NCBI GenBank assembly: GCA_021521415.1
Contig: JAIQDT010000296.1
Coordinates: forward strand, 610,987 to 674,986
Length of the DNA: 64,000 nt
Direction: 5' to 3'
Source: Bidens hawaiensis
Taxonomy: Eukaryota; Streptophyta; Magnoliopsida; Asterales; Asteraceae
This document shows, one piece after another, positions 1-10,005 of the stretch (positions within the stretch are counted from its first letter, which is position 1; every line of letters begins with the position of its first letter). Below the pieces are notes generated by a model. It did not search any database, was not told the DNA's origin, and saw nothing but the letters and a program-made list of their open reading frames with translations. Both the position numbers and the translations under genes were made by a program.

Positions 1-497
1 CTCCTCCAGTAAGCTTCGTTCTTCTTGACTTGTCCATGCTTTACTCGAACTAGTCCATCGAGCAAGCTCATTCTTCTTGATGTCTTCAGCTTTACTTATT
101 CAACAATCTTTAGCATGCTCGGATGTAAATCTTGCTCGGGAACTGAACTGTGCTCGAAGTCCTTGCTTTGATCACTTGACATCTTCTTATTGCATCCAAG
201 CTTGTCCCCATGTGCTCGATCATCCTGTGCTCGTAACACTTGGTTAAAACTTGTATAATCAAGATGTTTGCTCGATTGGCAATCCATGCTCGATGGAAGA
301 ATACTCTTGCTCGTTGAAGTGTAGCTTGCTCGAAGCCTTAACACTTAGAAGAATCAACCATTTAAGGTTCTGAAGACCTTGCTCGAAGTAGTAAAACCAT
401 GCTCGATTGCCTAAGCTTGCTCAAAGTCCATACTTAGCCATTTTCTGAGGAGGTTGAGAAGATTCCAATATTTCTTATCAAAATCCGACCCAACACT
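1..497. repeat. Non-coding stretch with irregular TGCTCGA motifs
   Basis: No plausible gene. TGCTCG (usually TGCTCGA, mostly preceded by CT, CA or TG) occurs about a dozen times between about 115 and 425, at spacings of roughly 15-45 bases. It looks like an old degenerate tandem array. It replaces what should be the rest of copy B gag, so about 497 is a breakpoint: sequence matching copy A gag stops there. Open frames across it are low-complexity artefacts. Confidence 0.6.
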
Positions 498-1697
498 TGA
501 ACCGCAGCTGCCATGTCAAGGTTGGGGATTTAAAAACTTCCCTGCTAAATCTGGTTATGTAATCCCTTAAGGATTCATTATTACGCTAAACAATTCTATA
601 TAAGTCACATATGTAAAAATTGATTATTGAACAAGTTAATCATATGTGAAAATGAAGTAATGGTGTTGGAAGGAATACTCAATAACCATTTAAGGGCTGG
701 CCCCATCAATGTTGAACCGAATCCCTTGCATAGGCAAGCTTCTTTGATGTCAATGGGGATGGGGTTGATCTCCATCCTTTCTCTATACTGAGCTACGTGT
801 TCCTCAGGGTCCGTAGTGTCGTCGTACAGCTTCATGCTAGGAGTTTGGAACTTCTTGGGGATTTCTACGTCGCATATAGGCCCAGTAAATCTAGATAACT
901 TGTGGCTACCTGTGGGGACTTCAGCTATGGGACGTATCCCTAGGATACTAGAAATCATATCCTTCATTTTCTGCAATTCCCTGGCTATCTCGGGGGATAT
1001 CCCCTTATCCTGCACATGTCCACGGTTAGTGTATAAATTAGCATTAAATAAACTGTTACCGAGGTCGTGGTTAGGTCTCTGGTATCCTGAGCCTTGACGG
1101 CTAGTTCCTTCGTTAAGGTTATCCTCAGGATAAGGTGACGTCTGCATAGGGATATCATCTCCAACATGCACTTCAGAGGACACCATGGGAGATCCTGATG
1201 AGATATGACAGCTGGAATGGTTGAACGAGGTAGCACGTTAATGGCCTCCGGCCTCATTGGTCTTGGTAATTTTGAGGATACCGAAAGATAAGTTCCCCCG
1301 TATCCCGGTTGCTGCTGAAATGGAGTCCTTGTTGACTGTGTCTCCAAGGATCCGGGATTCTGAAGAATATATGATCCTGTAGAACCAAAATCAAGAATCC
1401 TGGGCATGATTGGAGTAGTTTCCTACCCTGGCTTCTTTTTGATCCCTTCAATCTCCTTAAATAGCCTTGAGTTGGTCTTTTCTTGCTGCTCCATATGGGT
1501 TTTGACCTGTTTCATCAAAGCAAAAATGTCATTGTTGGAAATAACCGCGTCTACCCGTGTAGAGGATCCCGCGAATGGTGGAAGTTCTCCTCTGGGCTGA
1601 GTGTTCTTCTTCGGCACTGGTGGAGGTCCTGAGTTGACATTTGAAGCAGCAGTGACCACCGGAACAAAGACTGAACTGGTTTTGGTTGTGAGGCCAT
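498..1697 (-). pseudogene. Truncated Tat-type Ty3/gypsy gag (copy B)
   Basis: Capsid/nucleocapsid polyprotein remnant of a gypsy element, read on the minus strand from an ATG at 1697 (MASQP-like start shared with copy A at 7540). The N-terminal part runs to a stop near 1423. A second block in the same frame follows (985-1407), and the conserved gag core (605-1186) is in another frame, so at least one stop and one frameshift break it. Recognisable core motifs include CDVEIPKKFQTPSMKLYD and CKGFGSTLMGPALKWLLS, the usual capsid signature of plant Tat/Ogre-group elements. Matching to copy A degrades near 600 and ends near 497, so the C-terminal half and all of pol are missing here. Family assignment is strong; exact breakpoints are approximate. 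Confidence 0.85.
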
Positions 1698-1753
1698 TGT
1701 AAAGAGAATGAAAGTGAATGAAATAAACGGATTTCAAGGATTGAAGCATCGTA

Positions 1754-1771
1754 GCCCCACGGTGGGCGCCA
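1754..1771 (-). other. Primer-binding site of copy B
   Basis: On the minus strand, TGGCGCCCACCGTGGGGC begins three bases after the LTR end (CA, then ATT). It starts with TGG, as expected for pairing to a tRNA ending in CCA. Copy A has the same site with two changes at 7603-7620. Confidence 0.75.
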
Positions 1772-1774
1772 AAT

Positions 1775-2362
1775 TGTTTTGGTCAAAAATTAACAATCGT
1801 GATTTTACAACCAAATTTGTAAAATAGGACTAGGTGCTTGTAAATACGGCTTGAACACAGAGATTTGTTTCGAGGAAAAAACCTGTTATCCTTAGGGTAA
1901 CAAGAAAAAAACCCGGGTGGTGAAAACTAACACCACCTATTTATTAATAACAAAGTGATTACAAGTGGTGGAGCTTAATCGGATCATGATTACAATGAGA
2001 GCGAGTACTAGTAAGTCTTGAGTGCTAGAAAGTGTGTGTGTTGTGATCCGAGTTCGGCTATATTTATAACAAAAATAAAGCTAACAACATGCCCTATATT
2101 TTAGGAAACTTTTGAACTAAATCAATTAGCTGTTAATCCCGTTAATCAACACGTTTCCTTTGCTGCCACGATCTAATAACGGCAGTGCGAGTCTTCGGGA
2201 GATCATAGCAACGGTCTTTGACCTGGTAAACAAGGAAAGTCTACAAACAATTTGTTAGTTATATAACATATTTAGGATACCTGTTACCTTGGAGGATACC
2301 GCATCCTAGAGTTGTTCTGAGTATTATATTTGCTGAGGATACTAAAAATCCGAGCCCTAACA
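1775..2362 (-). repeat. LTR of Tat-type gypsy copy B (588 bp)
   Basis: Starts on the minus strand with TGTTAGGGCTCGG at 2362 and ends ...AAAACA at 1775. It matches the copy A LTR at 7624-8217 over its length. It directly abuts the integrase of copy A, interrupting it just after the QANGQAE motif. A TATAAATA box lies at 2061-2068 on the minus strand. Confidence 0.85.
2061..2068 (-). promoter_or_regulatory. TATA box in copy B LTR
   Basis: TATAAATA on the minus strand, about 295 bases into the LTR. The equivalent sits at 7917-7924 in the copy A LTR, so it is conserved between the copies and probably marks the U3/R boundary. Confidence 0.6.
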
Positions 2363-2927
2363 ATGATCTTATTACTTGGCTCTGCTTGACCATTGGCTTG
2401 AGGATGTACTGGAGTTGAAGTCACCATCTTGATTTGCTAAATTTCACAAAAGTTAGTAGTTCTGCTACTGATGAACTGTGAACCGTTATCACAAATGATC
2501 TCCGCCAGGATACCAAATCTTGTCAGGATATTGCGCTTGATAAACGAGATCACATCCTTCTCTTTAACTTGGACAAATGCCTCAGCTTCGATCCACTTGG
2601 AGAAGTAATTTGTCATGGTTAGCTTAAAGACTTTTCCACCCGGAGCCTTGGGCAGCTTTCCCACAAGATCCATTCCCATTTCATAAATGGCCACGGGGAT
2701 ATAATAGGATGTAGCGGTTCAGCTGGTTGATTTAGAATGTTGCTGTGTCTCTGACAAGCATCACATTTCTTAAAGAAATTCATTGCGTCCTTCTTCGTTG
2801 TTGGCCAGAAGTAACCTGTCATCAGTATCTTGGATACTAAGGCTCTGCCCCCAGTGTGGTTTCCACAATCACCTTCATGTATATCCTTAAGAACTTCTTG
2901 AATTTCATGATGTTCCAAGCACCTCAA
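2363..2927 (-). pseudogene. Integrase fragment of copy A
   Basis: Minus-strand integrase. The zinc-binding N-terminus is visible at 2619-2927 (GNHTGGRALVSKILMTGYFW, then KKCDACQRH). The catalytic core follows in another frame at 2437-2694: first Asp region MDLVGKLPKAPGG, second Asp in ICDNGSQF. After a stop near 2437 the frame resumes toward the glutamate motif (HPQANGQAE) and ends abruptly at 2363 at the foreign LTR. The C-terminal domain is missing. Breaks: a frameshift around 2650-2690, a stop near 2437 and truncation by insertion. Confidence 0.85.
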
Positions 2928-3269
2928 GTATGACCAGCAAGTGATTTTCTATACAAAATATCATTTAAGATAATATACTGAGTTACCTTCATTCGGAAAG
3001 CTCTGGGATTTTATCCTTCTGGGATCTTGTTATCCCGAAGATACCGTATTATGGGACGGGTCCAGGATACTGGATCGTCTACAGGTTTTGAAGTCTCCAT
3101 GACTTCATGGTTCTCCTTTGTTGTTGGAGTCAAGATATGTATGATAAGTATCTTGATGTAATTTGGTATCTTGAGAGTTGATGCTGAATTTGCTAAGGCA
3201 TCTGCTTCAGCGTTCTATTCTCTTGGTACCTGTACTATATCAAACATTTCGAAACACATAGCTAATTGC

Positions 3270-3572
3270 TTAACTATTTGTAAATATTTTGCTAAGTTTT
3301 CTGCATTTACTACATAAGGAGCCATTAAAATGGTTAGTTAATAATAATGAATCAACATAAATTTGAAGATACCTGACTTTCATATCCTTAGCTAATTGTA
3401 AACCAGCAATTAAGACTTCATATTCAGCCTCATTATTAGTAGTCTGAAATTCACAAGATATAGATAGAGGTATAATGTCCCCTTGTGGCGATTTTAGCAG
3501 GATACCTAGACCTGTTCCTTTTATGTTAGAGGCACCATCTGTATGCAAGGTCCAACTCTCTTTTATATCCAA
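3270..3572 (-). pseudogene. Second RNase H-like domain of copy A
   Basis: About 100 residues on the minus strand containing WTLHTDGASNIKGTGLGILL (first catalytic Asp), NNEAEYEVLIAGLQLA (Glu) and IYVDSLLL (Asp). This is the archaeal-type RNase H that plant Tat elements carry downstream of the RT-linked RNase H. The frame ends soon after the third motif. The stretch 2930-3270 between it and integrase holds only decayed pol sequence. Confidence 0.75.
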
Positions 3573-3883
3573 TTGCTAAACTTCTTTTTCTACTTCTTCA
3601 AGGATATCCTGGCTAAAATCAGCCACAAAGTTGGCAAGTGCCTAAGATTTGATGGCTGTTCTTGGTTCATACAAAATATCGTATGCACTAAGTTTCATAG
3701 CCCACTTTGCCATCCTACCTAACATTTTTGGTTTTCTCTAAACAACCTTAATAGGATAGTTAGTTTTTACTTGAATAACATAAGTTTCAAAGTAATGTCT
3801 TAATTTATTAGAAGCCATTATAAGTGCTAACATTAACTTTTCAAGATAAGAGTACTTAGATTCAGCATCTAGTAGGCTTTTAC
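3573..3883 (-). pseudogene. Decayed RNase H connection region of copy A
   Basis: No long frame. By position it joins the RT-linked RNase H to the second RNase H domain. Short stretches on the minus strand still read as pol-like (a PKMLGRMAKWAMKLSAYDI-like segment near 3660-3730), broken by stops. Assigned mainly by position. Confidence 0.5.
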
Positions 3884-4750
3884 TTACATAATATATCGAA
3901 TGTTGTGACCCTCATGATCTTTGACTAGGACAGCACTTATTGCACTCCCCAAAACGGCTAAGTACAAAGATAATGGTTCACCATCAACTAGCTTCATCAG
4001 TAGTGGTGCTGAGGACACGTATTCCTTCAGGGATACCAATGCCCTTTCTTGCTTCTCTCCCCATTCAAATTTTTGATTCTTCCTCAGGATATCATAGAAG
4101 TCTTTACACTTCTCTGAAGATCTTGAGATGAATCTGTTGAGAGCTGCTATTGTTCCTGTCAACCTTTGGACATCTTTGACGTTTCTTGGCGATTTGATAT
4201 CTAGGATAGCGTTGATCTGCTCACGGCTTGCCTCTATTCCTCTCTTGGTGACCATTTACCCAAGGAATTTTCCTGCTTTGACCCCAAAATGACACTTGGC
4301 TGGATTCAACTTCATGTTATACTCATCCAGGATGTCAAATGCTATTGCCAAGTCTTTGAGATGATCCTCAGCCCTCCTTGACTTTACCACCATGTCGTCT
4401 ATGTAGAATTCCATCGTGTCCCCCAGTTGGTCTTCGAACATCATGTTGACTAGCCTCTGGTAAGTTGCACATGCATTTTTTAGTCCTAAAGGCATTGCAA
4501 TATAACAGTATATACCTGTGGGAGTTATGAAGGCTGTGTCTTCTTGATCTGAAGGCTCCATTTGAATTTGTTGAAACCCTGAGGATGCATCCATGAAGGT
4601 TAGTAGTTCATGGCCAGTAGTTGCATCCACCATTGAATCAATGTGTGGGAGTGGAAATCGGTCTTTTGGACAGGCCTTATTCATGTCTGTGAAGTCCACA
4701 CACACTTTCCACTTCCCATTCTTCTTCTGGACTACAACCAGATTGGCCAA
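3884..4750 (-). pseudogene. Reverse transcriptase and start of RNase H, copy A
   Basis: Minus-strand RT of a gypsy element in one frame, split by one in-frame stop at about 4256. Visible in order: NLVVVQKKNGKWKVCVDFTD, MNKACPKDRFPLPHID, the FMDASSGFQQI motif with the first catalytic Asp, MPLGLKNACATYQRLVN, the active-site box FYIDDMVVKS, and the thumb with LNPAKCHFGVKAGKFLG. After the stop come the connection and RNase H start (RNVKDVQRLTGTIAALNRFI; a LYLAVLGSAISAVLV strand). The YIDD box is intact. The region 4750-5200 upstream carries decayed RT N-terminus and spacer. Confidence 0.9.
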
Positions 4751-5200
4751 CCATCAAGGATAGTGAACCTCTCTTATCATTTTGGTCTTGAGTAGCTTCT
4801 GCACTTCTTTTTATATGATAATGTTCCTTTCTGGAGCAAACTTCCTTCGCTTTTGATGCATCAGCCTGAAAGATTTATCTATAACAAGTTTATGAGTAAT
4901 TATAGATTTAGAGATACCTGCCATATCTTCATGTTTCCAGGCGAAGGTGGAAGCGCTTTACTTTAAAAAGGATATCAATTCCATCTCAATATCCTCAAGA
5001 ATACTTGATCCTAAAAACACTTTGATCTGAGTATCAAGAAAATCCAAAGATACTTCCTTCACATCCTGCTCCCTAGCTTGCAGGACCTCACCTGGTTACT
5101 TCTGTAATTGCTATGCTTGAGTAGGCTTTGTAGTCCACTTTATGGATGATGCATAACATTCCCTGGCGTCCTGCTGATCGCATTCAATCTTGATAACCCC

Positions 5201-5566
5201 CTAAGGACTTGGGAGTTTCACACATTGATGATAAGTTGAGGGTACTGCCTTCATGTCGTGGATCCATGGCCTGCCTAAGATCACATTACAACAAGATAAT
5301 GGGTCAATAACATAAAATTTTTGTAGGGAGTTTATTCCCTCTATGTACACTGGAAGTTTGATTTCTCCCAACGTATCCTTGGTCTTGCCACTGAACCCTA
5401 CGAGGACTGAAAATTTTGGGATAATCTCAGTTTCAGGGATATCCATTTTCTTCAAAGCATCCAGCTGGATGATGTTCATGGAGCTGCCTCCATCAACGAG
5501 TATACTGCGTACAAAACATTTAGCTATACATAAAGTAATTACCAAACCGTCATGGTTGGGATCCAC
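5201..5566 (-). pseudogene. Retroviral-type aspartic protease region, copy A
   Basis: About 120 residues on the minus strand. The catalytic loop is VDGGSSMNII (canonical form in plant Tat elements: VDxGSS), followed by the flap region and ILGRPWIHDMKAVPS, which is the conserved end of the protease fold. It lies between gag and RT as expected. A stop shortly after 5201 separates it from RT. It would cleave the gag-pol polyprotein; the copy is probably non-functional because the polyprotein is broken elsewhere. Confidence 0.85.
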
Positions 5567-5599
5567 AAGATCACATCATTCCTTCTCATAAAAGGATGT

Positions 5600-7540
5600 G
5601 ATTCTTTGGGTCGTTAATGTGGAGGTACGTAGTGGTCTTTCTCCATTGTCCCACTTTGTTTCCTTGGAACGCTTCTTGGCTGCTCAGTATGAGGTTCCAC
5701 AAATGTCTGATCCTCCCGAGATAAAGAAAACGACCTAAGCTCCGGGTGGTGGAGAAGGTGCCCTTTCAGGTATCTTGACAGGATCCTGACTCTTGTTCTT
5801 GTTTCTTCCAAACAGTTCCTTCAGGTATCCTTTGCTGAGAAGATATCCTATTTCCTTCTGAAGCGCTATTCAATCGTCAGTGCGATGGCCAGAGTCTTCA
5901 TGGAATGCACATCATTTGGACTTGTCTTTACTGGATCCGGACTTTTCATTTTTCTTGGGCCATCTAGCCTTGTCACTTAAATCTTGCATGGCACATATCA
6001 CACCACCAATATCAACTTTAAACCAATATTCGGAGATTTTAGGATACTCGTCATCATCTTTGTTTTATTCAACGGCGTTTATCCTGGGACTATCTTGTTT
6101 GGAATAAGGCTTTGGCCTGGAAAACTTCTGTGGGGAATCTGACTTTCTATTGGTAAACTCATACTTTGGGATAACCAGATTTCCATGAGCCTTCTTGTCG
6201 TCCTCTAGCCGAATGTATCTTAATGCCCTGTTTCTGACTTCGTCAAGATTACTGCATGGAGTCATGACAAGATCGTCATATAAAGGAGAATCCTTCTTCA
6301 ATCCCATCTTGAGAGCTTCAAAAGTAGCTGCCATGTCGAGGTTGGGGATATCCAAAGCTTCCCTGCTAAATCTAGTTATGTAATCCCTTAAGTATTCATT
6401 ATTATGCTGAGTTATTCTATATAAGTCACCTGTCATTTTCTCAAAAGATCTACTACAAGAAAATTGATTATCGAATAAGTTAATCAAATGAGCAAATGAA
6501 GTAATAGTATTGGAAGGAATACTCAATAACCATTTGAGGACCGGTCCTATCAGTGTCGAACCGAATCCCTTGCATAGGAAAGCTTCTTTGATATCAATAG
6601 GGATGGGGTTGATCTCCATCATTTATCTATATTGAGCTATGTGTTCCTCAGGATCCGTAGTGACATCGTACAACTTCATGCTGGGTGTTTGGAACTTCTT
6701 AGGGATCTCCACGTCGCATATAGGCCAGGTGAACCTGAATAACCTGTGGCTGCCTGCGGGAACTTTAGCTATGGGACGTATTATCCCGGGGATATTGGAA
6801 ATCATATCCTTCATTTTTTGCAATTCCCTGGCTATCTCGGGGGATATCCCCTTATCCTGCGCAGATCCACGGTTAGTGTATAAATTTGCATTAAATAAAT
6901 TGTTACCAAGATCATGGTTAGGCCTTTGGTATCCTGAGCCTTCACGACTAGCATCTCCATTGAGGGTATCTTCAGGATAAGGTGACGTCTGCATAGGGAT
7001 ATCATCCCTGACATGCACTTCAGAGGACACCATGGGAAATCCTGACGAGAATATGCCGGCTGGCATGGTTGTGCGAGGCTGCATTTTGATGGAGTCTAGC
7101 CTCGTTGGTAACTCCGAGGATACCGGAGGGTAAATTCCCCAGTATCCTGACTACTGCTGAGATGAAGTCCTTGTTGGTTGTACCCCCAAGGATCCAGGAT
7201 TCTGAAGGATAGATGATCCTGGAGAATCATTATCAAGGACCCTGGGCATGATTGGAGTAGTCTCCTACCCTGGTTTTTTCTTGATCCCTTCAATCTCCTT
7301 AAATAACCTTGAGTTGGTTTTCTCTTGCTGCTTCATGTGAGTTTTGACCTGTTTCATCAAAGTAAGAATATCCTTGTTAAAAATAACTGGATCTACCCGT
7401 GTAGATGTTCCTGGGTATGGTGGAAGTTCTCCTCTGGGCTGAGTGTTCTTCTTCAGGATTAGTGGAGGACCAGAGTTGACACTTGAAGCGGTGGTGACCA
7501 CTAGAGCAAAAACAGAACTGGTTATTGGTTGTGAGGCCAT
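5600..7540 (-). pseudogene. Tat-type gypsy gag, copy A
   Basis: Gag read on the minus strand from ATG at 7540. Blocks at 7265-7540, 6623-7084 and 6065-6622 share one frame and are separated by in-frame stops (one just after 7265, others between 7084 and 7265, one at about 6622). The capsid core is in the last two blocks: ICDVEIPKKFQTPSMKLYD, FGSTLIGPVLKWLLSIPSN, and RDYITRFSREALDIPNLD. Downstream (about 5850-5940) an FHEDSGHRTDD segment is the zinc-knuckle-like nucleocapsid motif, with its last Cys replaced by a stop. The rest to 5600 is a proline/serine-rich tail. Copy B matches the first two thirds. Confidence 0.85.
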
Positions 7541-7602
7541 AATGAAGGGATGAAGGTGATTGAGAACAAAGTAAACGGTTATGAAGGATTGAAGCACCGA
7601 TT

Positions 7603-7620
7603 GCCCCATGGTGGGCACCA
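7603..7620 (-). other. Primer-binding site of copy A
   Basis: Minus strand TGGTGCCCACCATGGGGC, three bases downstream of the LTR end. Two transitions separate it from the copy B site. Confidence 0.75.
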
Positions 7621-7623
7621 AAT

Positions 7624-8217
7624 TGTTTTGGTAAAAAATTAACAAACACAATTTCGTAACCAAATTAGTGAGTGAGGCGAGGTGCTTGGTTGAAATGAAC
7701 GTAAGAATGCGGTGACACAATGATTTGTTGCGAGAAAAAAATCAGTTATCATGAGGATAACTAGAAAAAACCGCGGGTGGTGAAAACTATCACCACCAGT
7801 TTATTAATAACAAAAATCAGTAACATGTGGTGGAGCTCAAGCTTGATCGTGATTACAGAATGCGAGTACTACTAAGTCTCGAGTGATAATGCGGGTGAAA
7901 TGATCCAAGTAAGCTCTATTTATACAAATAACGAGCTAACAAGAATTCCTAATTATCCGGAAATGATGGACTACTTCCAACTAGCCGTTATGCTCCACGA
8001 CTTCCTTCAAGCACGTGTTAGTTAAGGTAGATGAGATGTAGTCCGAGTCTTTAGCAATTCATGGGAACGTTACATGACCTGGTAAACAACAAATAACAGC
8101 ATTCAATCATTAATTATATAATATATTAAGGATACCTGTTTCTTCGAATGATACTGTATCCTTTAATTATCCTGAATATATCGCTTGCTGAGGATACTAA
8201 AAATCCGAGCCCTAACC
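7624..8217 (-). repeat. 5' LTR of copy A (594 bp)
   Basis: Minus-strand LTR matching 1775-2362. The terminal dinucleotide at 8217 is mutated (GG instead of TG). A TATAAATA box is at 7917-7924 (minus). The flank 8218-8222 is AGTAC. The partner target duplication cannot be checked because the other end is outside the window. Confidence 0.85.
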
Positions 8218-8297
8218 AGTACAACATTGATTTTGTTTGCTTATAATTTTTATGCAATATAGTCATGTTTCTTGTAATATTGATTTGTTTACACTAT

Positions 8298-8472
8298 GTC
8301 TTTACTCTTTAGTGCGCACCCGTGAACAAAAAAAGCATCCAACAAACCATATACACATGTGGTCGCATGCTCAAAATGGTAACCCATTACACATCACACC
8401 AAATACTACGAACCAATATGAGAGGATAATTTGCTCGAACCAGCAGCAACGCGTGGGCACTTATGCTAGTAA
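8298..8472 (+). mobile_element. Possible mini-Helitron
   Basis: Begins TCTTTACTCTTTAGTGCGCA and ends CAACGCGTGGGCACTTATGCTAG followed by T. The 5' AGTGCGCACCCGTG and the inverted 3' AGTGCCCACGCGTT are near-complementary, a feature seen in many plant Helitrons, and CTAG|T is the expected 3' terminus. It is short (about 175 bp) and without a clear coding part. Low confidence. Confidence 0.3.
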
Positions 8473-9280
8473 TTAATTAAGTGTGAACTTAAAACCCTAT
8501 CTTCATTTCACAGACCCACTGGCTGACCCTGCAGGTTCCACTAAAACATTTACTCATGACCAACTACAAACAAACTTTCCAGAATAAGCATATATAGCAG
8601 ATGGGTGTAATCAAACAAACGTGACATGTGTTTGTGTAAAACTAAAACTACAAACTCTGAAGAATGTCTTGTATCACATGAGGTAGCTATATATCTAAAT
8701 TTCTAGGTTGTTTGGTGGACATTTTTCACATAAGGGTTGTGACATTTTAATTTCAAGAAAGAAATATGAAATATCTCATGAAGTCATAGATTTTGGAACA
8801 TTTCACATGGAATCTCAAAAATGCAAAAAAAAAAAAAGAAAGAAAAAAAGGTTGGAATTTCATAAAAATGAAAGTTGTGATAAAGTCAAATCAACATCAG
8901 TTTCCTTTTACTATTTTGATTTATCACAAAATAATCGCACATCTTATCATTTATATAATAATAGATAAAAATAATTAAATTATACCTTATTACTATATTT
9001 GCTAGGTAATTGTTGATGAACCATATTACCTTTTCTTGCTAATCAAGGGTTTCCCCTTGGGTGTATATAAATATATGGAAGAGATTAATAAACATCATAA
9101 GAAAACCTAACTCTCACATTAAGAAATTCGTGACCCATATATCTCTCTATAATTCGGTTTCCTCAAGAACCTTAATCCCCATCACTAATATACATCCTAA
9201 AGAAGAACTCGACCAAGCTGACTATCATGTCGTCTAGAGCATTCTCATCAGCCGTGGCTACTCTTTATGCTGTAACAGCC
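8473..9280. other. AT-rich intergenic DNA with an LTR-like promoter end
   Basis: No coding signal; an open frame at 8708-8968 is driven by an A-rich run (8824-8850). At 9064-9073 TATATAAATA is followed by an RNA-leader-like stretch that runs into repeat E. That layout resembles the U3/R part of a copia LTR, but no matching second LTR is seen in the window. Confidence 0.4.
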
Positions 9281-9828
9281 ATGTTTTAGTTATAGGTTTA
9301 TCATAACATTCATGTTTTATATTACGTATGTGAAGAACGTATCAACATGTGGTATCAGATCGATGTTCATTAATCAGTTCTTTATGGTTTCCCTAAATCT
9401 AGATCTAAACCAGAAGACATGAACTAAAATCTGATAAACCCTAATTCTGTTTTTTTATTATTATTAAATTTTTTGAACTTATTGAAACCTGGTTATATAT
9501 AAACTGCTTAAAAATCTTATAACCAATTTCACATTAAAAACCTATTAAAAACTTTACGGTTTTCGGTGGTGTTCTTTGTGTTAATCATTGGTTTTTCGAA
9601 AATATTACATATTTTGGTTTAAAAAATTCGATTTAGGATGTGTTTTTCCTAATTTTGACTAAACTTTATCTCTAAGTTATTTCAAAATCTGAGTAATTAA
9701 TAAAAGATATATTTTTAAAATAACTAAATCTTGGAGATAAGGTTATCCCTTTGAATTTGGACTAAAATCTTGTTGTTTAAAATAGTTTTTTGGGTTATTT
9801 GTTAACCGAGATATCATAAAAATCGAGA

Positions 9829-10005
9829 TCTCATTAAAACCGAAAACCCAATACAAACCAAAAACTCTGTGTCAATCGAGAACTCATAATTTCCGAGGTC
9901 TCATAAAACCGAAAACCCAATAAAAACCGAAAACTCAAGTGTCAAACGAGAACTCATAATTTTCGAGATCTCGTAAAACCGAAAACAAGAAAAAAAAACC
10001 AAAAA
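9829..10005 (+). repeat. About 70-bp AT-rich tandem repeat in E
   Basis: Roughly 2.5 copies of a unit built from GAGATCTCATAAAACCGAAA, CCCAATAAAAACC and CGAGAACTCATAATTT segments. The equivalent array in the second E copy is at about 46160-46345. Confidence 0.7.

Larger units (their letters stand above)
2363..8217 (-). mobile_element. Ty3/gypsy Tat-type retrotransposon, copy A (5' LTR, gag and pol; 3' end lost or outside)
   Basis: Minus-strand order is LTR (7624-8217), PBS, gag, protease, RT, RNase H, a second RNase H-like domain and integrase. An extra RNase H-type domain and VDGGSS-type protease are characteristic of the plant Tat clade. All coding parts carry stops or frameshifts, so the element is dead. 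It is cut at 2363 by the LTR of copy B, inside the integrase. A's own 3' LTR is not visible and would lie beyond position 1 if the insertion reading is right. Confidence 0.85.

Noticed and set aside
8708..8978. 86- and 61-codon Lys-rich frames
   Set aside because: Driven by an A-rich run; no homology recognised and no promoter context.
9351..9366. TGGTATCAGATCGATG as a genuine primer-binding site for E
   Set aside because: It diverges from the tRNA-Met complement after 10 bases, and no LTR end or matching LTR pair could be defined; kept only as a hint.
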